64,000 bases of DNA. It comes from Rhizophagus clarus. Lineage: Eukaryota > Glomeromycota > Glomeromycetes > Glomerales > Glomeraceae. The notes under the pieces are model-generated. The model ran no database searches, had not been told where the DNA came from, and saw only the letters and a list, made by a program, of their open reading frames with translations. Both the position numbers and the translations under genes were made by a program. Shown piece by piece: positions 11,674 to 25,059 of this stretch (positions are counted from its first letter, which is position 1; each line of letters starts with the position of its first letter). Location of the stretch: NCBI GenBank assembly GCA_015698045.1, contig BLAL01000324.1:704501-768500 (forward strand), written 5' to 3'.

Positions 11674-12140
11674 GTAAAGTGAAGAAAATCATGACAGAAT
11701 ATTTGTATTCATAAAATTAAGAGTTCAAATGAGAGTTTATGCCTAACTAAAGTAGCTTCTAATTTAATAAATTGCTTGAATATAATACTATTTATAATGA
11801 TGCCATTATTTTTAAATTCTACATGCATACTATGTAAATATAGTTATTTTAACAATGTAAAGCTTGGATTTATTATAAAATTAATAATATCATATTCATT
11901 ATTATCAGTAAAGTAAAGAAAATCATAACAGAATATTTGTATTCATAAATTAACCTCCAAAGAAAGTTTATGCATAATTGAAGTAGCTTCAAATTTAATA
12001 AATTGCCCAAATATAATACTGCATATAATGATACCATTATTTTTGAATTCTACATACTATATACGGTAAATATAGTTATCTTAACAACTTAAAGCTTGTA
12101 TTTATTATAAAAATTAATAATATCATATTCATTATTATCA
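11674..12140. repeat. 234-bp direct tandem duplication
   Basis: Copy A 11674-11907 and copy B 11908-12140 both run from GTAAAGT(A/G)AAGAAAATCAT through AGAATATTTGTATTCATAAA to ATCATATTCATTATTATCA, with substitutions and small indels throughout (identity judged by eye to be well above 80 percent). They abut exactly, so this is a true tandem duplication inside the decayed region. Confidence 0.85.
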
Positions 12141-14250
12141 AATCTGTGTCCACCCAAATTGTTATATATATTTTTTTGATCTTTATTCTTTACATAAAGT
12201 TGTATTTTATTAAATAATATTTAAATTCTTTTTTGCAATCATCCTTTGGATTATTATGAATGATAATCATTTATATACTAAACTAGATTAGTAAATAACA
12301 CCATCATTATTATATCTGACATACATTTTTATATTTTTAAACTTTTTGTCATGCCAGAAACGTATTACATTTAAACCTTTTTTTTGTAATTTCTTTCATC
12401 ATACACATATCACGTCAGGTACATATCAGTAATTAATGCTTATCCAGATTAGGATAAGAGGCAATAATGTTAGAGTACCAATTTTAAGGTTAATATATAA
12501 AAATGGTAATTTTAGATCAAAAAGATTGTATGCACAAAGATCTTGACAACAGAATTACAATAATCTTAGGAATGATATTGATATTTCACATCTTAACTGT
12601 TTTTCTATATATAAAAAATCATCAATCCTTTGATCATACTTAAAATTGACATATGTGTAGGCTGCATCAAATTTAAAATGCTTAATGATTATTAACTATT
12701 CCTTGATAATGTGGAGCATATCTTTTTTTTCTTGTGAAATAGCGACTTTTTTTCTGGTATTTTTGAAAATAAAATGAGTTCCATCTATAGAATCTATGTT
12801 AGTTGTAAGGATAATATTATGATATCAGCTTATCTGGTCATTTGTCTATCTTTAAAAACTCCATATTTGATTTTTTTATACTTATTTTTCTAAATACAAA
12901 GAAAGAAAATAACCTATAAGTCAAAGAAGGTTTATACCATGCAAAACAAATGCTATTATATATGTTGATATGGTGCATTTTTTTTTTATAAGTAAGTTTA
13001 CTTATATGAGTTAAAAATATTCATGTTCAAATTAGAAAATAAATCAGTGATGGATGAGTTATTACTGATATTATTTGTGAATTTTTGACTGTTTAATATA
13101 CTTAGCTACTCTAATAATAAATTAATACTATATTATATTATTCTATTTTTCATGAGAACAATCATTTATTATTTGTTTTATTTCTTAACAATATTAAAAT
13201 ATATTCATATTATATTGTTATGATAAAAATTCCAAATAATTTTGATTCATAGCATAATAATTTGTTTCTATATATAATAAATATACATGGCTGTATATTC
13301 CTTTGACTGAATTAAGATCAAAACCAGCATATCAGATTCTTCAAAAATACATTAGCAAATATCTTTCCTTCTTTTGTTACATATGATAAATAAGAGTAGC
13401 TTTACAGATTTCTGTACTTGCTAAACATTTAAGTTCCATCAAATTTCCTTTGTTAATAATTGCTATAATTACAGGTTGACAGTTATGTCCAATAAATTAA
13501 TTTATTCTGTTTTTGAACGTTTTAACATATGTGTATTCACTCTGTCGTATGCTTTTGATATGTCTAAATGCTCTTCTTGTGACAGTTTACTTGAAGCTAA
13601 ACAGACCAATAATCTACAAACAGTAATAAATATTGATTAACAATATTGCTTATTTTCTATTAATTTAAATATATACTGGAAGTCTTTAAATACTCTTCTT
13701 ATTGAGTTCTCAAATCTGGAAAAATAGCAAATTTCCCCAGAAAATTTCAGTTTTTCTTGGTTTACTTTCATTTGAATTATGCATAATACATATAATTATT
13801 TTTAATAGATATGAAAATTTGTGTTATATAAAATTATCATACTAGTTATCAATAAATTTTATCCACCTGAAAGTTTTTGTTCTTTGTTTTTCATATAGAG
13901 TGTTGGTATCTTTTTATTGTAAATACCAATTTTGAGTTTAATAGTTAAATATTATAAAAAACATTATTTTTATATTTAATTGCTGGGAAATTCTTAATAC
14001 CAAAATTATATTTTATACCTGATATAAGTTCACATAAAGTAGAAACATTTAATTATTGCTTGAATATTTAATTAAACCTCTTAACTCTTCTTGCAAATGG
14101 CTAGTTTTATGAATTTGTGTTGTAAAATAAATTTATATCTTAAATATCAATACTTTTTTGATATCAATATTGCAATCAGACTTATTATGATTTCATATTT
14201 TTATTTTGATACAAATTGCCTGATTTTCTTTGTCTAATATATGAATTTTG
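12141..14250 (-). other. decayed coding-like DNA downstream of a transposase-like start
   Basis: Several minus-strand segments keep protein-like composition but are broken by stops, for example near 13515-13615 (SSKLSQEEHLDISKAYDRV) and 13380-13500. The first has some likeness to the L-D-x-S-K-A-F-D-x-V strand of LINE reverse transcriptases, but surrounding motifs are absent, so no assignment is made. Confidence 0.3.
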
Positions 14251-14379
14251 TCATTGATTCTTATAATAGGTATAATTTATTCTTTGAAATTCAATGTTGA
14301 GATTAGTAACCCAGATAGGCTTAGAACTCCCATTTGAATTTCTGCTTTCATTAGTACGTTTTGGATTTGAAGAACTCAT
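14251..14379 (-). pseudogene. N-terminal fragment, transposase-like
   Basis: An ATG at 14379 opens a 42-codon frame starting MSSSNPKRTNESRNS, then NGSSKPIW. Ser/Asn/Lys-rich starts with a Trp shortly after are common before BED fingers in hAT proteins of these fungi, and the reading decays downstream. The link to the hAT relic at 8-10 kb is possible but unproven. Confidence 0.3.
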
Positions 14380-14389
14380 ATCATGATAT

Positions 14390-17040
14390 TGAATTTTTCG
14401 AGTTACTATATAAAATATAATGGAATAAGTTTATAGCTAATTTTCATGTAAGATTTTAATATTTTTTTTAATAATTTCTCTCTGAAGTAGTGCTATAAGA
14501 TTTCTTCAAATATTGTTGTTGATATATTGATATTTATTATTGTTGGTATTATTTGTCAATTGAAATTTCTGAATTAAAATTATAGATTTCAAATACTTAA
14601 TATTCATACAGTAATTAAAAACATAATTTATATTGAGGACACTGAATAGGACAATCGATTACATGTAGGCTGAGGAGAGGAGTGATAAACAAATATATGA
14701 AAACTTGATTTATCAAGGAGTTATATTGAAAAGGTTGTTTTGAAGTGTCGGTTGGAGGAAAACCTTTATTTATATTATTACTTTGCTTGTTGTAGCCTCA
14801 ATAAATTTAAATAAAATAAATAAGTTTCATATCTATTCTTATGCTGAAATTTAACATTACTATGTAAAAGAATAAAAATAAAATAGTTGTGTATTAAATT
14901 TTGTGTATAGATCATTTTTAGCTCAAATTAGTGTTTTCTTTTATAATTAAGTAAAGTTGTAAAGCTAATAAAAATGTATGTAATTCTTAATAAAAATAAT
15001 TTTGAAAAGATTGAAAAGTTCAGAAATATTGAGGAACTTTTGTATTATGCAAATTCAAATTAACTAAATCATTTATCTAGTAGAGTTATTTTTATAATAA
15101 TAGTATGGATTATGATTTTGTCAGCTCATTTCTTAATTTGATCAAGTTTTTCTTCTAACACAATAATTTCTAAACTTTAAGCAAATAGAATATTAATTGA
15201 ATTAATACAAATATGAAAATTTAAGTTTACTTTAAAAATTATCATATTTGTCAAAATATTATCAAATTTGAAAATAACAGGAGTTCTTGCTCTTTGTTTT
15301 TTACATATTAAGGAAGTATATTTTCATTTGAAGTAAATTAATTGAAATATTTCAAGGTATACTACTCTTTTTCAAATAAAATTTTTACTTCACTGTGCTG
15401 CCTTATAGTATGCTTTCTTTTTACAATATGTAATGGTCTAGCCTTTTTTCTGCAGTTGAATATCATATTATGCTGATTCAAAAGGATTTCTTATCGCTGT
15501 TTAGAGCTGATAAAACTTTAAAATCGATAGAGAATGACTTCATTTAAAACCTTCTTTATCCTTAGTTCTTGTATTTCTTGGGCAATATTCCATCGGTCAT
15601 ATAGTTGTTGAGTTATAATAGTGTATTTATAAAAACATATAATTAACTACATGATAATATGTTTCCAATAGTTCATTATGAACTTGCTAAATTTTTAATA
15701 CAAATCTACTAATTCTAATAGTAGCTATATAGGGCTGGAATGCTCATTTAATAAATCTAAATATAGAATAGAGTAAACTTAATGAAAGGTTAGGATTTGA
15801 AAGTTGATTTATAATAATTTTCCACTCAACGATAGTTAGCATTAAAAAAAGTCGATGGAAATAACATACAATTAGTTATGAATAAAGTATTGCCTCAATA
15901 TTGGCGCATTTATACAATCAGAGAATTAAAGTATATGAGCTAATATTCTAGTAATTCTTTTGTGACTTTTAAATTCTTAATTCCATAAATTTTGTATTTC
16001 TTCTTACAATTAAATATACGCCAAATTATTGCTAATACTGGAATTACACAACTCTTCATATCCACTCTCAATAACAGATCGTATATACCTACTCTCAATA
16101 ATTATTTTCAACACTTTAAAAATACTTTTTAGCTACATTATATGTATGTCAATCTTGGATGAACGTAATTCATTTCTTTAGTTCATTGGAAAGGTCGTCT
16201 TCAATTTATCCCAAAATACTCCATCTTTGCAAATGATCACAATAACCCTCGTAAATTAGCAAAACAAATTAGTATGCTAATTTGCGTTAATTTTTTTTAT
16301 TTATTAGTAAAAGCAGACTGCAACAGGTGTGTATGATTTTTGATAAAGATCTCTATCTTGTCTTTTCTCTGAAGTTTATAAAGTTTCACTTTAATGACGA
16401 ATGACAAATGTATCCTTAAAAAAAGTGGGTATTTCAGTTTTTTTTTCATCTAATCATAATTTAAAGAAATATTCATAATTTGAGTGATAATTTTGGTGAT
16501 TGTGTAAATAATATAATGTATAAATTTATGTATTGGAGAACTCGATAAATCTCTAAAACTATTTGTCTATTCATATCTATATAAACTATGAATTTGATTT
16601 GACTCATTAAGCTTGAAAAGAACTAGAAAAGGTGTTATAAAATTAAATTATTTTCTTTGTATATACTAATTTATCGTTACCCTTAATTTAACCTTCTTAG
16701 TCTCCCTTCTAGGAAATAATTTAAATTGCAGTTCATTAATACGGAACTTTAAGGTAAATGTATCTATAAATACTCTTATTATGGTAGTTCAAAATATAAT
16801 ATGTAACCAATAGACTAGTTGAATTGGAATTTAGGATTCTAAAAAAAATTATTAATATTACGCACATGTACCTTTGGAAAATCATGCTCTGTATTCTTGC
16901 CTGTTTGTGCCATAAATAGTATCATATTTCAAGTAGTCTTACTAAATAAACATGCTTATTTGCTTCTAACAATTTTATCAATATCATATATCTCTGTTAA
17001 TTTAATAAAGCTTTTTGACAATGCTTAAAAATTATGTTGT
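14390..17040. other. decayed AT-rich DNA, no supported gene
   Basis: No open frame with domain or splice support on either strand. A short protein-like minus-strand stretch near 15390-15450 (CRKKARPLHIVKRKHT) is probably another old transposon scrap. Confidence 0.4.
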
Positions 17041-17271
17041 CTAAGATGATACGTTGTAAATCGGTCTATTAACAATGTGTCCTCCATAAATGAATAGTAC
17101 TGAATTGCTAAAGGCTAAGAATATTTCATGGTCGCCAATTCTGCATGAAAAATTGGACGTTATATAACAATAAATTATTAATGAAGTGGTGAAAAACATA
17201 AGTATATGAATCTTTATTCGATAAAGCTGATTAACATGTCTCTCTATATATAAATTATCCATTTTTGTCAT
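17041..17271 (-). pseudogene. kelch-like N-terminal fragment
   Basis: A 76-codon frame has a hydrophobic segment near residues 21-42 followed by SNSVLFIYGGHI, resembling a kelch strand with its double glycine after a signal or membrane segment, as in the gene at 1-554. Only one blade is visible and the frame ends at once, so this is at best a fragment. Confidence 0.3.
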
Positions 17272-18787
17272 GTTTTTATAATATGAATATGCAGAATTTC
17301 ATATTTTTCAATAAAAAATCCATCATTATGTTGTCATTATTTGTTTGCAAATTTACTTTTTTTTATATCAGTTATTATACCCTCAAAAAATAATCATATT
17401 TCGTTTAAATTGTATCATGTCATTTATACTTATTAATATAATATATTATAAAGCAATATAATTTGGAATAATAAAGTTAAGAGGAAAATGTATGAATTTA
17501 TAACTATTTCACCATACACTATCAAAGATCTTGAATTTTAAACATTCCTAAATAATTTAGTGTTTAAAATTAGGAAAATTATTTTGAATATATAATTTAA
17601 ATCTGAATATGAATGTTTAAATTTTATATGATCAGTTGATAAAAAAAAGCAATAGTGACTTCTTTTGATGTCCAATTTTTCATATGATGAAGTATAAGAG
17701 CATTAATAATCACCATAAAACATTATTATTTATAAAATATAACAAAATTATAAAAAGAAATGAAAGGAAGGGGAAGGAAGGGAAGGAAAGGGAAGGGAAA
17801 AGGGAATAACTTATACCTACAAATTTAAGGCTTATTTATATATAATTGAATAAATTCTTTTCCAATTAAAAAATGACAACACAAATCCAAAAAATTATCA
17901 CAAATTTACACAGCCATAAGTCATAGCCATAATGACTTAACAATAAAAGCCATGTAATTATTACTAATTTTCTGGAACTTTCATACAATAATTCAAGTCC
18001 AATATTGCTACACAAAGCCACTGTCATAAAAGCCACACAATCATTTTATATAAAAGTGAAATAATTTATATAAACCATTAAATCTCTACAATAATAGGTA
18101 TAAATAATGCTCTAATGTTAAAAATAGCCAAAATAATTACATAGTATTATATTTTATTAGTTTAATAACTGGTATTTTTTTTTAAAAAAAAGAATGGAAA
18201 ATAATGATTCCGGGATCATATGATATAGCAAATTAATAGATACTGCGGCACTATTTATTAGAATTTGGATGATTTTTCTAAATTAAAATTATATATTTCC
18301 GTTCAGAAATTCTATCAACATGATTAACTAATTAAATATTTTTTTGTGGGAGTATTTTTACAAATGTTTGTTAAATAATAATTAATAGATTGCAAGTCAC
18401 TTAATTGAATTAATTTAAACCAACAATAAGGTTCATTACGCAGTTTTCAAGTATAAATTGTATCCAATTAGCACCAACCCTTTTTTTTCCTAAAATTTTC
18501 TTTTCTAAATAAAGTATCTAATTCTGTAATTTCGGTTATTGGGTTTCCTGTAAAGCGAAATTACCTCTTATAGTAGTACTAATCATAAACCGCAATATTA
18601 ATAACTAGTCACTAAAAAAATTATTATTCAAATCGATAATTTTTGTTATGCTAAAATAACGTTCAAATTGCAAATAACAATGACAAAATAATTTTTGAGC
18701 ATAAAAAAAATTATAAATTCATTAAAGGATTACGGATTTTATTAGCATCATATTAACAAATAAAGAATGTAACAATAAAGATATGTA
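17272..18787. other. intergenic with polypurine microsatellite (17758-17808)
   Basis: AT-rich sequence without supported genes. At 17758-17808 a run of GGAA/GGGAAA units gives a pure purine strand about 50 nt long. At 18175-18192 nine T residues are followed at once by nine A residues. Confidence 0.6.
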
Positions 18788-19514
18788 TTATAAAGGTTTC
18801 ATTTTATATGGTTTATTAAATTTAGGTTCATGCGATATCATAGGTTCCTTTGTTGATAACATGGGGGAACAATTTTGATATTTTGCATCATCGAAATGAG
18901 GTTTGGAAAGGTGCAAAGTAGGATCGTTGGTGTATCTGCTATTATCTCGACGACATTTTGAATACCAAAAATTTTTGACCAGATTTTGAGAATAAAGCTT
19001 ACCAAATTGTCTTTCCAAATCATAAATCACATTTTTCCAATTAATGGTTTTTGACGTTCGATGTTTTTGTATCAGTTCGGAAATATAATTTTTTTCATGA
19101 TATCCTAAGGGTTTATTACATACTAATCAAAATTACATGTCAAAATTAGTAACTTTTTTTTCTTTGGACATTTATAGATAAATATTATTCAGAGACTCAC
19201 ATTTCGGATTGAGAAGTTTGTTCCAACTAAATTAAACAAAGTATTAGAATTCTTTTTTTTTTAAAAAAAAAAAAATATATATATACATATTATTTCAAAC
19301 TAAGCTTACTGTACGTAAATTTGTCTTGCTGTATATTTTGGCATTAAGCTGCTGATTAATGCGAAAACATTTCGACGATGACTAAACTCTTTCATATATT
19401 GTTTGATAAGGCCGTTATCCTACGAAATGAAAAGGCATTTTATGTTATAAATAAATGAGTACTTATTAAATATATTTATTTTTATTAATGTACCTCTTCA
19501 CTAAATAACGCCAT
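18788..19514 (-). CDS. Myb-like DNA-binding protein A
   Basis: Four exons on the minus strand: 19514-19494, 19419-19310, 19226-19201 and 19122-18788, giving 163 residues. All introns are GT..AG. Exon 1 encodes MALFSEE. Exon 2 starts D-N-x-L-I-K-Q-Y-M-K-E-F and ends K-Y-T-A-R-Q-I-Y-V-Q, the first two helices of a Myb repeat. The 26-nt exon 3 gives HWNKLLNPK, the recognition helix end. Exon 4 has a second Myb repeat: INWKNVIYDLERQFGKLYS then LVKNFWYSK. A basic, low-complexity tail follows. Myb repeats of this type bind DNA as two tandem helix-turn-helix units, so a nuclear regulator is likely; the target is unknown. The start was chosen because the acidic LF-x-E ending of exon 1 recurs in the paralogues. 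No breaks are visible. Intron 2 holds a T10-A13 foldback. Confidence 0.82.
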
Positions 19515-20190
19515 AATATTATGACCTTTTATAGCAGGCGATAAAAAATAAATTAACTTAGAATTAATACTAAATAATAAATTTATTACAATTTTCCTTT
19601 AAAAAGAAATCAGGTATACCTTACATGTACGAATTTTATAAATAACTACGTCTTGTGCATTTGTTATTTCAAGTAGGACCGTGTTACAAGACGGAAACTG
19701 TCGGATTGAGTGTATCACTGATTTACTAAAATAGTAATGAGGCATAAATATTCATTGTGGATGTATTCTATTAGCTTTATTGTCACACCTACATCACGAA
19801 ATTTCATTATTGCACAAAAATCAAAATTTATGCAATATATTGAATATTGTCGCATATAATTGTTTCTATACAAAATTTGTGAAAAACTAGCGAATTTTTT
19901 TATAATAAATTGTTCAAAATATACAATATATATATTATATATTCAAATTATGCACATTTTCAGGGTATGCAACCCAGCACAAAATACTGCATATTTTTCA
20001 TGCAATAAAAAATTTCCTGATGTACAAATGAAATTAAGAGATAGGCTCATCAATGATAGTGCTTCGATCCATAGTCGGATGTCGGATCCAATCAAATATG
20101 GGTGGATAATTTTATCATGAAAAAAAATAAAAAAAATGAAAATGTGGACAAATAGATTTTAGCAAGTCATTATTTGATAAAATCATCATT
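19515..20190. other. intergenic upstream of Myb-like gene A
   Basis: No gene supported. The 86-codon plus-strand frame at 19860-20120 has no domain or splice context and starts at a non-ATG codon. Confidence 0.4.
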
Positions 20191-20196
20191 CTTCTA

Positions 20197-20360
20197 TTGT
20201 AATCCTTAAAAACAATCATTATTTTATATTCGATTGTGATCCATTAAGATCATTGTAATATGATCATTAGTTTATTGAGAATTTGTGATCCTTAAGATCT
20301 ATTAGCCTATTGTGATCCAATAAGATTATTATTCTGTTGCTATGTAATAAAAATTATTCA
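20197..20360. repeat. degenerate minisatellite, TTGTGATCC-TAAGATC units
   Basis: Four or five loose copies of (C)TATTGTGATCC followed by A/T-TAAGAT(C) and ATTA, at roughly 20197, 20232, 20279, 20309 and a very decayed last copy, spaced 30-47 bp. Confidence 0.65.
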
Positions 20361-20411
20361 TTACAATCTTTTTAAGTTAATAATTTTAAATTTTATAATT
20401 TTATTATTCGA

Positions 20412-20499
20412 ACTGATCGGCAGTAATTCTGGCCAGAATCTTGTGAGATTGTATAATTCTTTAATTCTGGTACACACTATAAATTTACTGCTGATCAGT
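20412..20499. repeat. short inverted repeat / hairpin
   Basis: ACTGATCGGCAGTAA (20412-20426) pairs with TTACTGCTGATCAGT (20485-20499) with a single mismatch and a loop of about 58 nt. A related half (GATCAGCGGTAATTC) occurs at 60642-60656. Could be a small foldback element; no target duplication was identified. Confidence 0.55.
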
Positions 20500-20559
20500 A
20501 ATTTTCTCGTTAGGAAACCGGTAATGTATTGATTTATCTGAAATTCTGGATGCAACTAT

Positions 20560-21425
20560 TTGTAGTTTACAAGAGAGTGTTAGGAGTGTTAAGTGATTAA
20601 GTTACACAAATTTACTTATAAATAATAAAAGAATAGGGCTACATATAATACGTGTAACAAATTACAAGGTGTCGGACAGGACAGCGACCTAGGAATTTAT
20701 TGACGTGTCCAATAAATCAATAAACTTTATATTTGCATGTAACCGTCCAAACAATATTCCGATAAAAAGAAGAGAAAATTTTTAATGAATTCAAATGAAA
20801 GTATATTGTAATACTAGCATTAGTAGCGTATTTATGATTTTACTAATACTGTTTACAATCCATAATTATTTTCTAACACAAGCAAATTATTTTCTTTCAA
20901 TTAAATTAAACATTCAGATAAGAATATTTTTTTTGTTTAATAAGACAAATTTAAAATTAAATTTTATTTTATTATTCAAATAATTCTATCATATACTATA
21001 TCAGACTAGCAGATTCCAAATCATAAATTTGTGATTTTGTGGCTATGTATGTGGTGGCTTCACGTAATAGTTTCTGACTTGGGTGTTATACAAGATAAAA
21101 TTCCGGGTTATACCTTAATTGGTACAATTAAAAATGTTACGCATAAGGCTTTCATGGCTTTTATATGTCATAAAATCATATAAATAAACTTTAAATTTTG
21201 TTGATCCAACTCGTTTGCCCTTTTCCCCTTTTTCTTTTTCTTTCCTTTTTTTTTTTAATATATTATATATCAGATCAGCCGATACCCAATCTCATAGTTT
21301 TAACTACAACATGAATAATATTCATCTTATAGCTCTATTACAACCTACGAAAATGTGGATTAGACGTATTTTTATATGATAGTGATTTAAAATAAATCAT
21401 CTCATTTAAATCAATAAAATTAATA
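20560..21425. other. intergenic, no supported gene
   Basis: A 62-codon hydrophobic plus-strand frame at 20795-20983 has no other support. Poly-T and AT-rich spacer otherwise. Confidence 0.4.
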
Positions 21426-21429
21426 CAAT

Positions 21430-24290
21430 CTAAACATGGATGTTAATATCCAAAATTATTATTTAATTTCTAAAAAAAAAAATTACATAAATAATTCAAC
21501 AGGTCACAAATTTTATCATCGGGTTTTAGACTTTATACTTCCACCCGAATTCTTTGGTGATAAAAATAACCATTCTAAAAAAATAGTTAAAGATGCATAA
21601 ACAATCAAAACAAATATAAAATTTATATTAAAAGATATTTTTAAATTTGTTGGGAAATGCTTTTATTACAGATATTTGGAGATATTACTTCATTATTCAT
21701 GTCAAATGCTATTTAACACAAAGTATCCAAAAAGCGCCCTCTTTAAAAATTATATTATATAATTGGTATGCCAGATGTGTTGATTGTTATCACAAATCCT
21801 AAAAGATCATGAATTATATTTCTGATAGTCTCATATTATTGACTTCTATTAAAAAATATCCATAATTTAATTAGTGACAGTCATCACATCACTTTATACC
21901 GTCGATTAATGTTCAATTACAAAGAATTGAATCCTGAAAACTATACTTTTAGGTTTTAGGATTATTGACATAATTTATATCTAAGAGTCAACTTAGTTAA
22001 AAGTACTGATAATGCGTCTAATATGATGGCTCTAATTATCAACTTTTTAATGTTTAAAATTTTACAAATTCATAAAAAGGAATCAAAAAATACATTTCTT
22101 GTTTAGAAGTATCTGAGAAATTGTTAACAAGTAATTCATACATCTTTTGATGCTGCGCAAGGCTCAAATATTAAATATAAAGCAGCCATAATTTAGTCTT
22201 GAAAAAATCTCTATGTGCTGCCTTTATAAAGGGAACGTTTTATAGTTTTAAACTTTATTATTGTTTAAAAACTATTTACATTACCTTTAAATTTTATCAA
22301 GTTCAAATTTTACTATAAGTTAAATAGTTAATGACATAAGTACTTATTCTAAGAATATTATATGAAATTTAATAATTGAATAGAAGACATATTTAAAATC
22401 AGAAATTAACCAACAACAAAAAAAAATACAAATCAAAACAAAAGATTTCATAAGTTTTCATGGCCCATATGATGTATGATTTAATAAGACTTAATAGTTT
22501 CATGGGCCATATAATGATTTTGAATTATACAAACATTCATAAATCATTATTATTGAAAATATTTAGGATAATAACAGACTCGTAATTTCAACTTTAATTA
22601 ATCATTAATTAATTAATTTCAGATTATTATAATAATAGAGTAGGATTATAACGATATATTTATTTATTTTTTTTTAGTATTTATCATATAAGAAGAATTA
22701 ACAAGATCCAAATATTTTATAAATGATTTTATATACTATATAACTTATTATTTTCATTATAAGGTTATAGCTTTTTTTTAACGTTAATCCTATCATTTTA
22801 TTTTCTTACGCAAATTTTTTTAATTATTTTCATATTGAAATAAGTTTTTAAAATAACAATAACTAATCAGTCATGTCACGTAAAGAATGTATGACATTAT
22901 TTATTATCATCAAATTCAAAAGTAAAAGAGATCTATTTAATACATACACACATAATTTGACAAATTTATTATTATAGGTACCCTTGTGAATTTACAAAAA
23001 AAAGCTATCATAGAAAAATAATAAATTATTTTAAAATTCTTCAATTTTTCAAGTAGAAAAGAATACAAAAAAACCAAATGACTTCTCTCTTTATTTACCT
23101 CAGGAACGATTACAAAGAAAGAGATTAAACATATTTTTGGCATAATAAAAGTTCAAGAATATAGAAATGAGCGTTAGATATATCAATGCTAATCACAGAT
23201 CAAATTAGTTATATAGAATAGATATATCTATTTTATAAGTGTATTTAATTAATTTTATCATGTACTGAAAATATATAAATTTAATAAAATACGCGCTACT
23301 AATTTAAAAAAAAAAAAAAAAAAAATATCAATGCTAATAACGTTATAAAAGAAATTAATAACCTATTAAGATTTCGAAAAGAAATTAATAACCTATTAAG
23401 ATTTCGAAAATTTTAGTATAGTAAAATTATAGAAATTATGAAACTGACAAAAGGATCCTTGCATTTTTGTACATGCCTGCAAAATCTTAACAAGCCAGGA
23501 ACTACAAAAAAACAAGCTAAATGAAGCATTTACTAAATTAGTCAAAATGAATAACAAAAATTATCGACTTTTTAATAGAAGTTAGGATGGCATCAGAAAG
23601 GGTTATGCCATATGGTCTCAACAAAAGATAAATTGTTGAATGATTTTATCAGATTAACAAGGAAGACAAATGATGACTAGTTATTTATTATTAAAGATGA
23701 TTAGAACAATAGGCTACCCATATTATTTGAAGGTCTGCATAAATAACATTTAGGTTATATATTCAACTGCCTTCTTTCCAAGATTTAATAATTAAAAATG
23801 TGGTATATATCAATCAGTAATGGGGATGGTCATTTAAATGGAGTTACTTAATTTATTAAATATAAAACTTACAATACTTAATTCGTAAATATTATAATAA
23901 TAATTAAAATAAGAAACCAAAAAAGTCAAAGGTGATTAACAAAAAATAATAAGAGAGATCCAGATTTTATTAAAATCTATTTGTGCAGGAAATAATAGTT
24001 ATTGATTACAAAATGAAAATCCTTCCAACATTTATACATAATAAAACTACAAATTTTTATAGTTACACCGAGCAGAGGAAATTGGGATACCAATTGGAAT
24101 TAAAGATAATCCATTAGAATGGTGATCTAAAAATATGAGTAGATTTCCTGTTCTGTCGCAATTGGCACGTAAGTATCTCTCCATTCCGTCAATGTCAGTG
24201 CTGAGTGAACATTTATTTTCAGATGCTGGAAACCATAACTCAGCAAATAGGGGATACATTCACCTTTTTTAATTTTAGTCGAAATTTAAT
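21430..24290 (+). pseudogene. hAT transposase relic, plus strand
   Basis: Recognisable pieces in order: a segment ending FITDIWRYYFIIHV near 21662-21703, matching the hAT D-I-W region; STDNASNM near 22004-22027, the conserved T-D-N-A-S-N-M motif; and near 24105-24260 a C-terminal dimerisation block with NPLEW, then [19 protein letters not shown], then [10 protein letters not shown]. The last block keeps the family's S-E-x-x-F-S-x-A-G motif. Stops and frame changes occur throughout, so it is inactive. An exact 30-bp duplication lies inside (23351-23410). The terminal repeats were not found. The minus-strand frame at 24047-24259 is a shadow of the dimerisation block. Confidence 0.75.
23351..23410. 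repeat. exact 30-bp tandem duplication
   Basis: GAAATTAATAACCTATTAAG plus ten further bases is present twice without visible mismatch, starting at 23351 and 23381. Confidence 0.9.
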
Positions 24291-24299
24291 AATGATTGG

Positions 24300-25050
24300 T
24301 GAAATAAGTGATCCAATCGATTCTTAATTAACAAAGATGCTATAAGACTAAGAAATAATTAAAAAGGATGGACTCTTCATACTATTTTAAATTTTATTTT
24401 ACAAATTAATAATTTCTACCATTCTTATTAAATTGATGCACTAAATGACAGTGAAAAAAAATTATTACTATTTTCAAAGGTTGAATTTTCAGAAAGAAAA
24501 ATTTTCAAAATGAAGTATTTTTCCAAAAAAAAAAAGTTTACTGTAAGATACCTTAATTCTAATATTTATTATAAGTTGTCCTAATTTAGTTATAATTATT
24601 GATATATATATAAATAATATTAGATATAATTCAGAAGTATGTTAATAATTATTATCTATTTAACTCCTTGTCCCTATGATACTCTCCAAAATTTTTGGTA
24701 TTATTACTACAAGAATTAGCATTATTCAGGATAATAAAGAGGACAAAGAGAACGGAAACGAAATGAAAAAAAATAGGTGGACAAAAAAAATCTACTAACG
24801 ATGAAGTAGATCAAATAAAAAAATTTATGATGAAAATAATTTTGAAATTCCAATCAGTCGGATAAAATCTCGAACCTTGGTATCTATTTATAATCTATTA
24901 TACAATTAGATGGGTTGGTTTCTTTTATTTTGTAATAATAGTGGTTAATAGATTAAATGTGGACCTTAAATGAAGACATAAAAAAAATAATAGACCGGTT
25001 GATGACCAATATCTAACATGCTCCTTCCTGCTACTATAAATTTATCAACC
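24300..25050. other. intergenic, possible short exon near 24750-24830
   Basis: One plus-strand stretch reads GGQKKSTNDEVDQIKKF but has no start, splice partner or domain. Otherwise AT-rich. Confidence 0.3.
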
Positions 25051-25059
25051 TCAAATTTT

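Noticed and set aside
13515-13620. Reverse-transcriptase-like HLDISKAYDRV
   Set aside because: Only one motif; no Y-x-D-D region or neighbouring LINE motifs in any frame, so a LINE call here is not supported.
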